From positions 78,146 through 142,145 of the forward strand of contig JBBHKE010002288.1 in assembly GCA_037447655.1 (NCBI GenBank): a stretch of DNA of 64,000 nucleotides, read 5' to 3'. The DNA is from Zygnema cylindricum. Its lineage: Eukaryota > Streptophyta > Zygnematophyceae > Zygnematales > Zygnemataceae. Shown here piece by piece: positions 31,785 through 43,740 of the stretch (its first letter is position 1; the number at the start of each line of letters is the position of its first letter). The position numbers and the translations under genes are program-made. A model generated the notes under the pieces. That model was not told the DNA's origin. It ran no database searches and saw only the letters and a list, made by a program, of their open reading frames with translations.

Positions 31785-33990
31785 CTCAAACATAAAACAA
31801 AAAACCCAAAACATAACTTAGGGTGAAGTTCCATTACGCGAAAAGTGAGGTTGTTTACACAAATTCGGACCTCTACGTACTACGTCATACCTCTTATTTT
31901 GTGTTTATTGGGAAAACAACATTACAGTGAATCTTGCCAGTATTCTCCAAAAGTTTGGGAGTTAACAATGACCGTCGGATATTTTTTCGTGAAGCATTCA
32001 CTTCGAAAGTTTATATAATTAATGATGTACCTCGCGAGGTACATCACCAATTACAAAAAAAATTGAGCCCGCAACATGTTGGATAATGAGCATACGTGTC
32101 AAGATGGCAACCAAAGAAAATCAACACTTTTTGCACACGATATAGCATCAAAAAATCCAACAAAAAATACAAACAAAATGTCATAACGCACTTTCGTCAC
32201 GTTGTTTATCGTAGCGCCCATTGATCACACTATTTCTGGCAACGCTCATTCGTCACGCAGGGTGGTATCTAACAAGGGCGTCTTCAAAGAGTACCAAAGT
32301 TGTGTTGAAAGATGACCTAGTACGGACGTGTATGGTATGCAAATGAAGGTTTTTGGTCGGTGTGAAAATCATTGATGATTTTTAACATCCGATCTTAACT
32401 GACCTGGTACGACTTAATAATAAAAACGTGGATTACACACTCTGCGCAATGGAACTTCGTTCAAAATGTAGCATTATGTAATGTTTTTATATTTTAGTGT
32501 GTCATTTTTCCTTTCTCTTCTTACCATATCTAATTGGTGAAAAAAAACCAAAACCACAATAATACTATTTATTATGTAATTTTTACTAAGCTTTACCTAC
32601 GAATCGAGATAGACACAGCTTAACTACTGACCAAGAATAGTATGGAAAAATGAAGATTCCTTTAGGGAATCGAAAGTACAAATAAACATCTAAGTAAAAA
32701 CCAGGATCCAAAAACGATTTGCTCCGTGGTAAAGGAAGAGAGGAAGAGAGGAGCAGTACCAGCATGGAGTGGGAAAAAGGTAACATTTTTTTTCCATCGG
32801 TGTTTTTATTTTTTCCCTTATCTCTAACATAAAACAAATAACCCTAAACATAACTTCAAGTGAAGTTACATTACACGAAAAAGTGAGGTTGTTTACAAAA
32901 GTTCGCATCTCTCTGTACTACGCTACACCTCTTATTTTGTTTTTATAAAAAAAACAACATTACAGCGAATCTTGCCAATATTCTCCAAAGGTTTAGGAGT
33001 TAACAATGACCTTCGGAATTTTTTCGCGAAGCATTCGCTTCGAAAGTTATGTAATTGGTGATGTACCACGCAAGGTACATCACCAACTACATAAAAATTT
33101 GAGCCCGCGACATCTTAAATAATGAGCATACCTGTCAATATGGCAACCAACGGAAATCAAAAAATCCGCAAAAGATTTACGCATTCAAAAATCCAACAAA
33201 AAATACAAACGAAATGTCATAACGTACTTTAGTCACGTTATTTCTCTTAGCGCCCATTCGTCACACTATTTATGACAACGCGCACTAGTCATGCGGAAAA
33301 AGAGTTACCCTATAAAAATGAGGTGGTATATGACAAGGGCGTCTTGAAATAGTACAAAAGTTGTGTTGAATGATGACCTAGTACACACGTGCATGATACG
33401 CAAATGAAGATTTTTGGTCGGTGTGAAAATCATTGAAGATTTTTAACATCCGATCTTAACTGACTTGGTACCACTTAATTATGAACATGTGGATTACAAA
33501 CTCTGCGCAATGGAACTTTGTTCAAAATGTAGCATTCTGTAATGTTGGCCTTGGCCTACAGTTACATAATGTCATAATGGAACTTCACCCTTAGTCAAAA
33601 TTTAGCCAACGAAGCCACACTGAAACGGTATGAAAACTCTTTCATTTTTTAGAATGTCATTTTTCCTTTCTCTTCTCACCACATCTAATTGGTGAAAAAA
33701 AACCGAAACCACAATAATACAATTTGTTATGTAAGCTTTACTAAGCTTTACCTGCGCGAGATAAATATAGACCACCATGACTTAGAGATGTAATGGAAAA
33801 ATTGAGCTTGACTAATAATAGTATGGAAAATGAAAATTCATTTAGGGAATGAAAGTACAAATAACCATCTAAGTAAAGACCGGGATCCAAAAACGATTTG
33901 CTTTGCAAAAATATAAGAGAGGAAGAGAGGAGCAGTTACCAACAAGGAGTGGGAAAAAGGTAACATTTTTTTTCCATCGGTGTTTTTTTT
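31785..33990. repeat. Tandem duplication of a MITE with its flanks
   Basis: Two ~1.05-1.15-kb units (about 31785-32815 and 32820-33990) share left flank (CATAAAACAAA..ACATAACTT), MITE body, and right flank (TCATTTTTCCTTTCTCTTC ... GGTAACATTTTTTTTCCATC). The MITE right end is kept only in unit 2 (GGAACTTCACCC, then TTA 33591-33593), the clean left end only in unit 1 (TTA 31818-31820, then GGGTGAAGTTCC). Each unit has a palindrome (32023-32046 and 33055-33086). Confidence 0.85.
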
Positions 33991-34604
33991 TAATTTTTTA
34001 CATTACGTGTTCTCTTATGTGATTGGTCCCCTAGTTTGTTCATAAGTTTGCGCCGGAATGATTTTTTGTATGGTTCACGCCCGTTCGCTTCGTTTTCGAA
34101 ATTGTTAGAAAACAAAAAAATACATTCTGAACATGATGTCTGATGGCGGACAACGATTGCTAATTGCTATACACAGCTGGCGAGTTTTGACGCATAGAAT
34201 GCATGCATCTTTTGTCCGTCGCTACGCTAAAAAACAGTCGAAACCAACTGCCCCAATCATCACCGCCGCATTTTTTGTCATCTTATGAAATTTGGCGTAT
34301 GAATCTCAAAAGTTATGACATCGTTTTCCCCTTTTTCAATGTGTGAACCACGCAATGTTGGCAGCACTATTCCTAAATTCTGGGTTTAAACAACGCGCAC
34401 TTGAATTAATAGCGATGAGTAGTGCTCAGTTTTGTCCTCTGCCGTGCGTGCACCTAGATTGGAGTACATCGTACAAATAAGGTATAGTTAGCAACCATTC
34501 AAAGTTAGTGAATCAAGAAGTGAATTTGTCCTGGGCCCTCGATTGAATACAACAAAAAAAATCATAAAATGTTATATTAACTTAATAATTTTATTTTTAG
34601 ATCT
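33991..34604. other. Unassigned intergenic DNA
   Basis: No gene or complete element. A stretch near 34325-34350 (GTTTTCCCCTTTTTCAATGTGTGAACCACGC) matches, inverted, the long-TIR interior at about 4519-4545. Confidence 0.4.
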
Positions 34605-34676
34605 GAGTGCCTAACTCAGTTGGTTGAGCTCAAGGCTCTTAACCTTGTGGTCGTAGGTTTGAGCCCCACGGTCGGC
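34605..34676 (+). tRNA. tRNA-Lys(CTT)-like gene or pseudogene
   Basis: Very close to eukaryotic tRNA-Lys(CUU): TA-ACTCAGTTGGTTGAGC D-arm, anticodon arm CAAGG-CTCTTAA-CCTTG with anticodon CTT at 34638-34640, T-arm GTAGG-TTTGAGC-CCCAC (one A-C mismatch). The acceptor stem is damaged: GAGTGCC against GGTCGGC pairs only in part. It may be a pseudogene. No intron. Confidence 0.7.
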
Positions 34677-34852
34677 GTAAATAATAGTAATTAGGACTGT
34701 CGCGGGTTAAAATATCATTACCTTTGGCTTTCTAAGGTAATAAGAACATTATTTTGGCGCTTGACATTCATCCTCCTTATCTAGTGTTTTTGGAGAACGT
34801 GTCCATTTGAGATAGTTTTACTTTTAAGAAGGTATAGTTTCTACATATCTAA

Positions 34853-36589
34853 GGGTATGTCCCCCATGTAGTAAAGTATCTACTTTTCTCTATCTTTTTG
34901 CCCTAAAATTTAGGGAACTTTGACAAATCTTTAGTCGTATGAGAAAACTAATTTTACCAAAGTAAAGTAAACGACAATTCATACTTTGGATGTACGACGT
35001 GTTTGCCGTCATGTGAACGCATTTTGGCGTTTTCCCCTTTTCGACCCCCGGGCAAGAGAATCCAGCCCAAAAAAAAACTTCATCCAAAATCACCTCGAGG
35101 GGGTGATTTTAGTTCAAGTACCGCCCAAACAGCGAATGAAAAATGACCCACGCATGCGCTCCAAGAGTGTGAAAATTTTAGGACGAGGGAGATTCCTCGC
35201 TATTTTCCTCCGTGACAGTCACGTCCATGTAGGGAAAAAATTATGCAGGGGTCTCGGACCTCCACTTTTATTCATGGGGTCCCTTGCAAAATTTTTCGCC
35301 GTCGTCGCCACTCCCCTCTCCCTCTCACACCATCGCTTTTATCTCACACTTCTTAGAATGAGACACGACAATATTGGTATAAAATGAAAGATAATTTAAA
35401 AATATTATTTTTGACAATTTTTAGGTTTTTTTTTAATGGCAAGTCGAGCGAGGAAAGTAGAAAAAACGAAATCGGAAAACCATGGCAGAAAGTTATTGAA
35501 TCAGTGACGTCGATGTTGTCACAAGTGAGCGTGATGTCACAATATCACCAAATGACCAAACCCTAAACATCTACGATTTCACAAAAATCTAGACGTCTAC
35601 AATTGTCGTTGTTTTTGTTGGCGTCACTAAGTGTTTGTCCCCATGTACTTGTAACTTAGCGAACTTACTTTATATATTAGCGCGGATCCGCCGGACTCGG
35701 TTTTCAAATGTCCCAATGTCTGTAATGACGAAATCGTAACTTACGCATGTGACGATTGTATACGTCAACAATACCTGTGACGGTTGTCACCGTCTACAAT
35801 CTGTGGTCGCACGATAATTTTTGGAACTGCTTGTGACGTCGCATGTCTTACCGTGACATTGTAGACGTACCGCATTCCAACCTGTGTTGTTTCACGGTTG
35901 AAGAGGAGGCGTTTTGCCTTTGCAACTCCTGTCCGGTCGAAGTGAAATGGCATCAGAATTTGAAGTCCCTTGCAAAAAAGAAATCCGTACTGGACGAAAA
36001 CGGACAAATCCAAACAAATTGTTTACTTTTCTTTGTCGTATTGGAATACAAACAGACAAAAAATAGCGAATTCTGTATTTTTATGTCCTTAGAAATCGTA
36101 TGATTTTTTTCAAATATTACGACACGTGCGAATATATGTTACTATTTTTTTATAGAAAATCCCTAGTTTTAAAACACATCGCGCATGTGTTTTAAAGATA
36201 AGGTTGTAGATGACGTTTTTTGTCGTCAAAGTGGGTCGAAAAACACAAGACGACAATTTTTTGTACATCGTAAGTTAGAGGATGACGCAAATTGTACTCT
36301 ACAAATTTACGATTCCTTCGTACTGTTGGAACTTAGGCAGTACGGCGCTGAGTTTTACAGCAAAACGACAGAAAAAAACCCTTACTTATGCACATGGGGA
36401 CATTCCCTAATCGTCGGAAGTTTCGTAGTCGTCTTCAATCGTCACAAGTTGTACCTACGTCTACAACCGTCACATTCCAAAGTTCCGATTTCATTTTCGC
36501 ACATAGGGACGCTCTTCAAAGTAGTACGGAGTATCCTCTCTACAGTCCAAAATTCTTTATCAAAGTACCGATTACATGGGGGCGTACCC
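34853..36589. mobile_element. Harbinger-like element, 1737 bp, with a nested relative
   Basis: Ends GGGTATGTCCCCCATGTAG / ATTACATGGGGGCGTACCC, TAA duplication (34850-34852, 36590-36592). Palindrome at 35086-35110 (AAAATCACC..GGTGATTTT). The frames inside do not resemble a transposase. Confidence 0.85.
35631..36407. mobile_element. Nested Harbinger-like MITE, 777 bp
   Basis: GTGTTTGTCCCCATGTAC ... GCACATGGGGACATTCCC, with TAA at 35628-35630 and 36408-36410. It is the same family and exactly the same length as 26779-27555, in the opposite orientation, inserted into the larger element. Confidence 0.88.
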
Positions 36590-36904
36590 TAATTCTCTGT
36601 GTTACCTTCAGAAGTTCAGCTTGTACTACACCGAAGCTTCCTAGAAGCTGGCAATTTACGTAAGCTCCCCGGCTTGTAATTGAATACGGTAGAGAGCCTT
36701 CCACGAAGTTCATGTTAATCACTGCAGCGTCACATAGAGTCACAGTACGTTTGTGCCGGTTTGTCTGTGGCTCCTGAACATAATTTAAAGCTCATAATAT
36801 TACCCGTTAACGAATGGATATTGTCCACGTTGATCACTAAAATTAGAATGAAAGGGACGAAGCTTGTAGTGTTTTTGTGACTAATAAATACGCAAATATA
36901 TATT

Positions 36905-37092
36905 GGGAATTGCTAATCGCAGTGACAATTTTTGATGCGCGCAGATACTTACGTCAGCTTGTCAAAAATTGTACATTTTAAGTACAGATTAGTACAAGCT
37001 GTTTACCGCTGAGTTAAGATTTGACGGTCAATCTGTCGAACAACTCTGACTTTGCAAACTGGCAAAAATTGTCACTGCGATTAGCAATTCCC
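36905..37092. mobile_element. 188-bp MITE with perfect 30-bp inverted ends
   Basis: GGGAATTGCTAATCGCAGTG... (36905-36934) is the exact complement of 37063-37092. The inner part (GACGGTCAA, GTCGAACAAC) matches the ends of the long-TIR transposon at 3907-6342, so it looks like a deletion derivative of that family. Target duplication unclear (ATT / TAT). Confidence 0.9.
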
Positions 37093-37643
37093 TATATGTT
37101 TTGGCAAAACCGGTTTCATGTGGATCGATTTCAAATGAAAATCACATCGCCTTGTAGATGTTTTTGCTAAAGAAATGTGGACGCGTGCATCGGCGCGACA
37201 TTTCAGGAAAGAAGAACGGATCGAGGAAAATTCTTGCAATAACTCATTTTGAGCCAGTCGGAAGTTTGGATGATTGTACTTTTTTTTCTTAGGTCTCAAA
37301 TCCAGTAGGTGGTGCCGTCAATAGTACGGATATTTTACTCAGTACTATTTTGAGCAATCCTCCATCAGGTCGTGTTACTAGCAGCCTCTAGTCTACGTGA
37401 ATGGTTGTGTCCGAACGCTGAAAATCGTCAAAGATTATTCAAGCACAAAATCTGAACGATACATCTGTACGAACGGACGAGAATTAAGATTTGTAATAAG
37501 CGTACGCAAATTGATATTTGTACATGCATATTATATCACTGTACGAACTTTGCTCTAATGTTTTAAATTTTTTAACCTTAAATCCATTCCACGAAGGTCA
37601 AGGGATGGCATTATGGCAAAAAGAAACGTTTAAGAATATCTTA
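37093..37643. other. Unassigned intergenic DNA
   Basis: No gene or element recognised between two MITEs. Confidence 0.4.
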
Positions 37644-38403
37644 GGGTAGACTTCCATTAGCGAAAAAGTGGGGTTTTTACTGACGACCGTACCGTTTCGT
37701 ACAGGTTAGTACAGTTTTTATTTTTTTTCGACGAAAACATCATTTCAGAAAATCTTCCAAGGTTGTAGGCGTAAATTAGGACCGTCGGATTTAGTCATTC
37801 TTTTTATCCATGACGCCACGTCACCAACCCTACGGTTTGTTAAGACCGTGCACAAAGAGGACAGTTCTCGAATACAGGTGGAAAAGGAAATAAACATCCA
37901 CGATGGGCGAGCGCATATGTGCGTACACGTCGCAAGGGCCATGTGCCTTCTGCCAGGGTGGTTGCGAATCCGCCGAAATTATCTCGTCACGCTCCCACCA
38001 TCAAAGTTTGCCGTCGCCTTTATGTCGCTGCGTTTTGAAATTTTGGGTAGTACATTTAATGCGCTCTGTACTAGTCATTAATTACCTCCGCTGGTACAGA
38101 TATTGCATTTTGACATTGCGTTCGAAGATTCTTTCAAGATTTTACGCATCGAATATTAACCTACGTGTTACCAACCAGAATAAGCCATGCAAATAAAAAG
38201 TGATTTACATGCGCGACCTAATGGAAGGCATGCCCTTCTGTAATATTTTGCTTACAATTACTGCATCGAATATTAACCTACGTGTTACCAACCAGAATAA
38301 GCCACGCAAATAAAAAGTGATTTACAGGCGCGACCTAATGGAAGGCATGCCCTTCTGTAATATTTTGCTTACAATTACTGAGACGCATAATGGAAGTCCA
38401 CCC
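37644..38403. mobile_element. Harbinger-like MITE (GGGT..CTTCCATTA family), 760 bp
   Basis: Ends GGGTAGACTTCCATTA / ATAATGGAAGTCCACCC, TTA at 37641-37643 and 38404-38406. Contains a 117-bp tandem duplication (38146-38262 and 38263-38379). Confidence 0.9.
38146..38379. repeat. 117-bp direct tandem duplication
   Basis: Two adjacent copies starting GCATCGAATATTAACC, differing at only a few positions (for example CATGC/CACGC and ACATGCG/ACAGGCG). Confidence 0.95.
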
Positions 38404-38492
38404 TTACGGCAAAAGATTTATCTTAACTGTTGGTGGATTTGCGTCCACCAAGCACATGAGCCGTATACGACGTGTGAGGTTTTAATGATTTA

Positions 38493-39484
38493 GGGCACTT
38501 TCCCATGTGCTAAAGTTACAGTTATTTTCTGTCGTTTTCCTTTGTAACTTGGAAAAAAAGGAAAAAATCTGCAGCCGTACCAAAAAATTCAAATGACAAC
38601 CGTACAAGTTACGTTCCATTAAAACTTTAGTTGTACCGCAGTTTGTCGTCTATCGCGATTCACTTTATCGTTTAGCGAGTTTCGACCCACTTTCATATCA
38701 TCTTCAAACTTTAATAAAATCACCTCGCGAGGTGATTTTAAATAAAGTTCCACGACGTGGCCGAATATGCATATAATTTCGCACGCGCCGGAGGTTTTTG
38801 ACAAAATTTTCCTCAAAAAAAATCAGACTGCACGTTTACAGCCTGTACGTACTTTTTTCCGTGCACCTTTTTCCGTACAGAGGCAGTGGAGGGGTCTTGA
38901 CCAACGGACGCCATTTCGCAAAAGCGAAGTCCGTGAAAGGGCCTCTCTCTCTCTCCCTCTTCCACTAATGCTTATATCTCACAATTCTTGCAATGAAAAA
39001 AGGCAAGAAAGGTATCTAATGAAAGATCTATGAAAACGATTTCTTTTGACTATCTTTGAGCATATTTTGATGGCAAGTAGAGTAGGAAAAGACAAAAAAC
39101 AACAATCGGAAAATCATGGCGGAAAGTTTTAGAAATTGTGACGTGGGCGCTGTCATGGTTGAGCATGACGCGCGTGACGTCACAATGTAACAAACCCTAA
39201 ACAGCTGCAATACCTCCACGTCGACAGTGTGGCGTGCATATATTTTTGAAGTGACGGAAACTGTTCAACGTGCGGGTGGACGTCTGAAATCGAATTTGAG
39301 TGGAAGTTTCGCAACATTTTGTGTACCGTTTATGTGTCACATGTTTCGTACACGTCTACGCTTGTCACTTTTTGAAGTAACAAGTTATATGCGATTACAT
39401 CGGAATGCTCATAAAGATGTACGGAGAATCTTCGCTAGAAACAAAGTTACAAGATTAAAGTTTCGGTTACATGGGAAAGTGCCC
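38493..39484. mobile_element. Harbinger-like MITE, 992 bp, GGGCACTTTCCCATG ends
   Basis: GGGCACTTTCCCATGTGC ... ACATGGGAAAGTGCCC with TTA at 38490-38492 and 39485-39487. Perfect 26-nt palindrome at 38715-38740 (TAAAATCACCTCG and complement). Right half shares the 'catggcggaaag' block with 35.48 and 6.74 kb. Confidence 0.9.
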
Positions 39485-40584
39485 TTAATCGCTCGTCCAT
39501 CGTGGAACGTATTTTACTTTTAAAAGATTGTACACATCAATTAATGGCTAATGTTTTATTATAGTACAATAAAGTACAGTGCTGTACAATGCAGTACTGT
39601 ACTCACAAACCCTTACGGATGCGAAAAAACACAAAATAGGATGGCAATGTTTACGCCTATAAGCTTTGTAGAATCTTGGTAGATTAGTGAACATGTGATG
39701 TTTAAAAAAAATGAAAATAGTACGGAATGATACAGAAACGTACGGCATCCAATAAACCACCTCACTTTTTCGCTAACTCAGATTCACCCTTATTATGTTT
39801 TGACAACTTCAATATTGTAATGTCTTTTTATAAACGTCTATCTAAACCGTTTTCTGAACACGTGCGTGACGCAGGGTGATAATCCAAGAGGCAGATTTTG
39901 TAGATTAAACAAAAGAAAGATTTTAGGAAGGATTTTGCATTTTGTTACGAAAACACGATTTCACACCAACATTGGAAGTACAGTACTCTCAGGTGTACTG
40001 TACCGGTCGTCGTACTTTATTATCAATTTTTGGGCGTACTCACGGACGTGACATCGTATTGGCCGTTACCGTACAGCAAGAATGCAGGCCGGTCCCGCGT
40101 GGAAAATATGACCGTCATCTTTTCTTGCTGCCTCTTGGCACACTGCAATACAGCTGTCCTTGCGAGCAAATCATGCCCACCAAAGCTTACCATACTTGAA
40201 TCCGTACTCTGCAAACCTTCGCAGAAGCTACATTTTAGAGTTTGTAGAGTCCTGGTCCATTCTTAAAGATCTGCGCAGGACAAGTCGACTCGTGCCTATG
40301 AGTACGTCCTGCTGTGCAGTACACAAATGCCGGCTGTACTTTTAGCCATGGCAACAAGCAGTACACTAGGACTAGCAGCATTCACTATTAATTTCTTCCC
40401 TTCCCATCCGGATGGTCAATTCTGCACTCTATTGTTTCGGGTTTACTACCTAAACAGCTAATCCTCAGATTTGCTGTACTTTTCCGAAGCTCGTTTAAAC
40501 AGAACTGCACAAATAGTGTAGGTTAAGTTGTTTAGAGTAATCCGCTTGTGAGCTTTTTGAATCTTATTTCTGGAGGAAACGGAC
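39485..40584. other. Region upstream of the copper transporter
   Basis: Contains a solitary MITE right end (AGATTCACCC then TTA at 39790), GTAC-rich short repeats at 39560-39605 and 39970-40070, and presumably promoter and 5' UTR of the COPT gene. No other gene. Confidence 0.5.
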
Positions 40585-42102
40585 ATGGACACGCACATGG
40601 ATCATGGTGCGCTTGCCAATTTCTTTTTACAGCGTCAATGATTGTTGCTGAATATCTTGAGAATCTTGCTGAAATCATTTTGTTTTCTGTGCAAAATAGG
40701 GACAGCAATTTGAATGTCTGTTCCTTGTTTCGAGCTGACAATAAAGGTTCTAAGGTTTTCTGGTAGCTTGGAATATTTAATAACTGAGAAAGTTTGCAAG
40801 GAACCCAGGACTTCATTTTTGCCCCTGATTAAACTGTATTCTGGATTTTCAGCGATAAAATTTGGACGTTTGTTGCCTTCTTCTTGCATTGTACTCTGCG
40901 TTGGTAAGATTTGGTGAATAGAGTAAGCGTGTTCAAATGAGAGACTATTCTCTCTCCATTCTAACCTTTGTTGTCAGAAAAGCCACATCGTCTTTGCATG
41001 TTCTGTAGATTCTTGTGAACGTCATACCATTGTTAGGGCTCTTTCTTTTCTCTATTATGTTGTTTAATATGAGTCAAAACTTGTTGAGAAATGCAGGTTC
41101 ACCGACTAGCGCGGATAACTCAACGGACACTAGTAGCATGATGGTCATGCACTTTTATTTCTTCTGGGGCAAAAATGTTACCATCCTTCTTAGTTCATGG
41201 ACAACCTCAACTGCGGGACAGTATGCCGCTGCTTTAATAGCAACATTTTTATTTTGCATATTGCATGAATTTTTGACCACACTTCGAATCACAGTAATAG
41301 CTAAAGCCATGCAATCTACTTCTAAGACTCCTGACTCGCCTGGGACTTCCCCTGCGGTTCCCTTGTAAGTTCCATGCCAGCAATACTGGCACTAAGAAGT
41401 TGTGCTCCTGGATGTTTGTGTTTCTGTATGCGAGGTTTTCCATGCCATTGTATGCACTTTTTGTAAGGTTTTTGTGGGCTTTCTTTGTTTCTTGTGGACC
41501 AATTTTTTTCTGTGAAGATATCCTAATGCTGTTTGCATTTCCTCGTTGCTAGTTTTGAAAGCCTGTACTGAGTGAATGGACATTACTGCATTTGAATATT
41601 GTCTTCTTATTCATTGTAGCTTTAGTAGTTCCTGTTCTGAATAAAGTAGACTGCAGAGGGTAAACTTCTGAACAAACAATGATGATTTTTTTTTCTTTAC
41701 TTTGGCTTTGACTGTATTCTGGCTTTCAACAGGAGCAATTTGCTGCTTATGCGTATGAATCAAGTAGCTTTTCAACAATGACCTGCCGCTGTTTGTAATG
41801 AAGTCTTGTCTTGTTTGATTTTATAACTCGAATAATAAGCTAATTCTTTCTTCTCTGTTGTTGACTTTGTCGAGGACAGGCTACAGCGGTTCGCAGGGCA
41901 ACTTGCTTTTGGTTCTAAGCTGATTGGATCAGCTTTGTACGGCTTAAATGTCGCGGCAGCCTACGCTCTTATGCTTGTAATAATGACCTTCAATATAGGT
42001 CTGTTCTTAGCGGTTGTTCTAGGCCTTACTGTTGGTTTCCTACTTTTTGGCTTTGGAAGGTTTACACCTTCCTCTTCTTCTGAACTTTGCTGTCCAATGT
42101 GA
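40585..42102 (+). CDS. COPT: COPT/Ctr-type copper transporter
   Basis: Three-exon model: 40585-40606, 41097-41364, 41880-42102, phase-consistent, 170 residues. Exon 1 encodes only MDTHMDHG, a His/Met copper-binding N-terminus; its donor (GTGCGC) is weak, so this exon is inferred. If it is wrong, an ATG at 41057 opens exon 2. The rest is firm: a Met cluster (M22, M23, M25) and the family signature MHFYFFWGKNVTILLSSW (25-42), TM1, TM2 with the MxxxM copper motif (M128, M132) and TM3 with GxxxG (G145, G149), then a Cys pair near the end (CCPM). Donor GTAAGT at 41365. Such proteins form trimers that import Cu(I) at the plasma or vacuolar membrane. Confidence 0.92.
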
Positions 42103-43740
42103 TCTCTCTCAGACCGTTTAGTTTCATACTATGTACTTTTTGAGAGATGAATTTTAGGCTAGTATTCCAATTTTCCTACTAAAAGATAGTCTCTAACTTT
42201 ATCAGCATTGTAGCCTTGGTTATGTCTAGTTCTTACAGGATATAGGTTAGCCCTGCAGGATTTTTTCAGTTTTCTTTACTTGAAGCACAAGTCAAACTCC
42301 GTCTTTGGACCATTTTGTCTTATCCTATTTTAATGGTTAAGCTATCCTGGTTATTCATTGAATAAGTAGGTATGGGGGACATACGAACAAGTTTGCGTTT
42401 GTTCAAGTGAAATACCAACTGGTATTTTCATTTGAAGGAGAAATGTAATCAGCCTTATAGGATGGTCTGGCAGTCTACAGAACTGGCTTGAAAAATTACC
42501 TCCCGGGTCGCTCTCATAGGGTAATTACAGTGGCAAAATTTGCCCTAATGTCGAGGGTGAATAGTACAGTTTTAGGGTGAATGGTACGCACGTGTACTCT
42601 AATCTTTGTACAAGCTGTACGATTTGCCGTCAGAATGAGAGTATAACTTAAACAATGTAATTATCCGATCAGCAGTTTTTCAACACATCTCTGTTCTGAT
42701 AGTCTGGTTTAGGAAACTGGATGTGGAGCATATGAGACAATGATGATGATCAGTACACGACATGTAGCTTTTGTATCTTGCGTGCACACCACTTCGACTT
42801 GGAGCCTGCATAGAAACAGTCTTCAGTTGAAAAAAGTGATGCTTCTTCATGTGCAAAAATGTTTCCTTACGAGCAGTATGTGTCAAATAATGATGCACTA
42901 TTGTTATGATGACACCTGGAAAGCCTATTGTCTCAGTTACTGGATATTTATATCTCAGAAAAAAGTCAATTCCGCTCACAAATGTTATTGTTGATAGCAA
43001 TTGTCAGATTGTGGTGTTGTTGCGAAGTACATTATTTTTGAAGATTAAGCTGTAAATGATGGAAAAATAATTTTTTATATGATTGCAAAGAGTGCGGTTA
43101 GTTCTTGTTGTTAATATGTGCTGAATTCTTCATGCATCCAGAATCCCATATGTTGAGTATTGTTACTTTACTTGATTGGTGTTAAGGGTATTGTATGGAA
43201 CTGCTCTGCCTAGTGCTGTATATTGGACGAATTAAATGTCGATACATCGCGATATCTGTACTTATCAATACAACAATTTTGGAAGTTTCGATTTCCATTG
43301 AGTGTACTGATAAACGGCGGCCTGCTATCGTTTTCCGTATTATATGCCGCCAAATTTAGCGTGCAGATATTCAAAAGGAAGGATTTCCAACATCTTTCTA
43401 TTATTATCCGACCCGTCAGATTTGGCTGCCTTTCTGCTTTCGCTTTTTGGTTTCTTCATTCCTAATTTTCAGTCCCTATACCCACTATATAGGATTTTAC
43501 AACGACGTGAATGTCTCATATTACTTTCACTGTCTCGCTCACGTTAGATTCGGGGTTCTTCCTTCTCTCAGTTTTGGGTCTTTTTCTCTTTCGATTTGCC
43601 ACCGGCCTACCCATCAGGGTATTCCACCGTCATCATTTTACTTTTCCTGTTTCGAAAACTTCCTTTTTCCTGGAAATTCCTTTTCCTGCCATCTGTCTCT
43701 TGTTTCCATTGTCCTTAGGCCTCTATTTCTAGAGTGTGGA
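42103..43740. other. COPT 3' flank and unassigned DNA
   Basis: Must contain the COPT 3' UTR. The open frames at 42680-43000 and 43223-43830 show no motif I recognise and no splice-consistent partner. Nothing further supported. Confidence 0.4.

Noticed and set aside
34986-35387. 133-codon frame
   Set aside because: Lies inside a Harbinger-like element and crosses its palindrome; no transposase or other motif.
42350-42380. GGTATGGGGGACATACG as another MITE end
   Set aside because: Self-complementary short match only; no body of the family follows.
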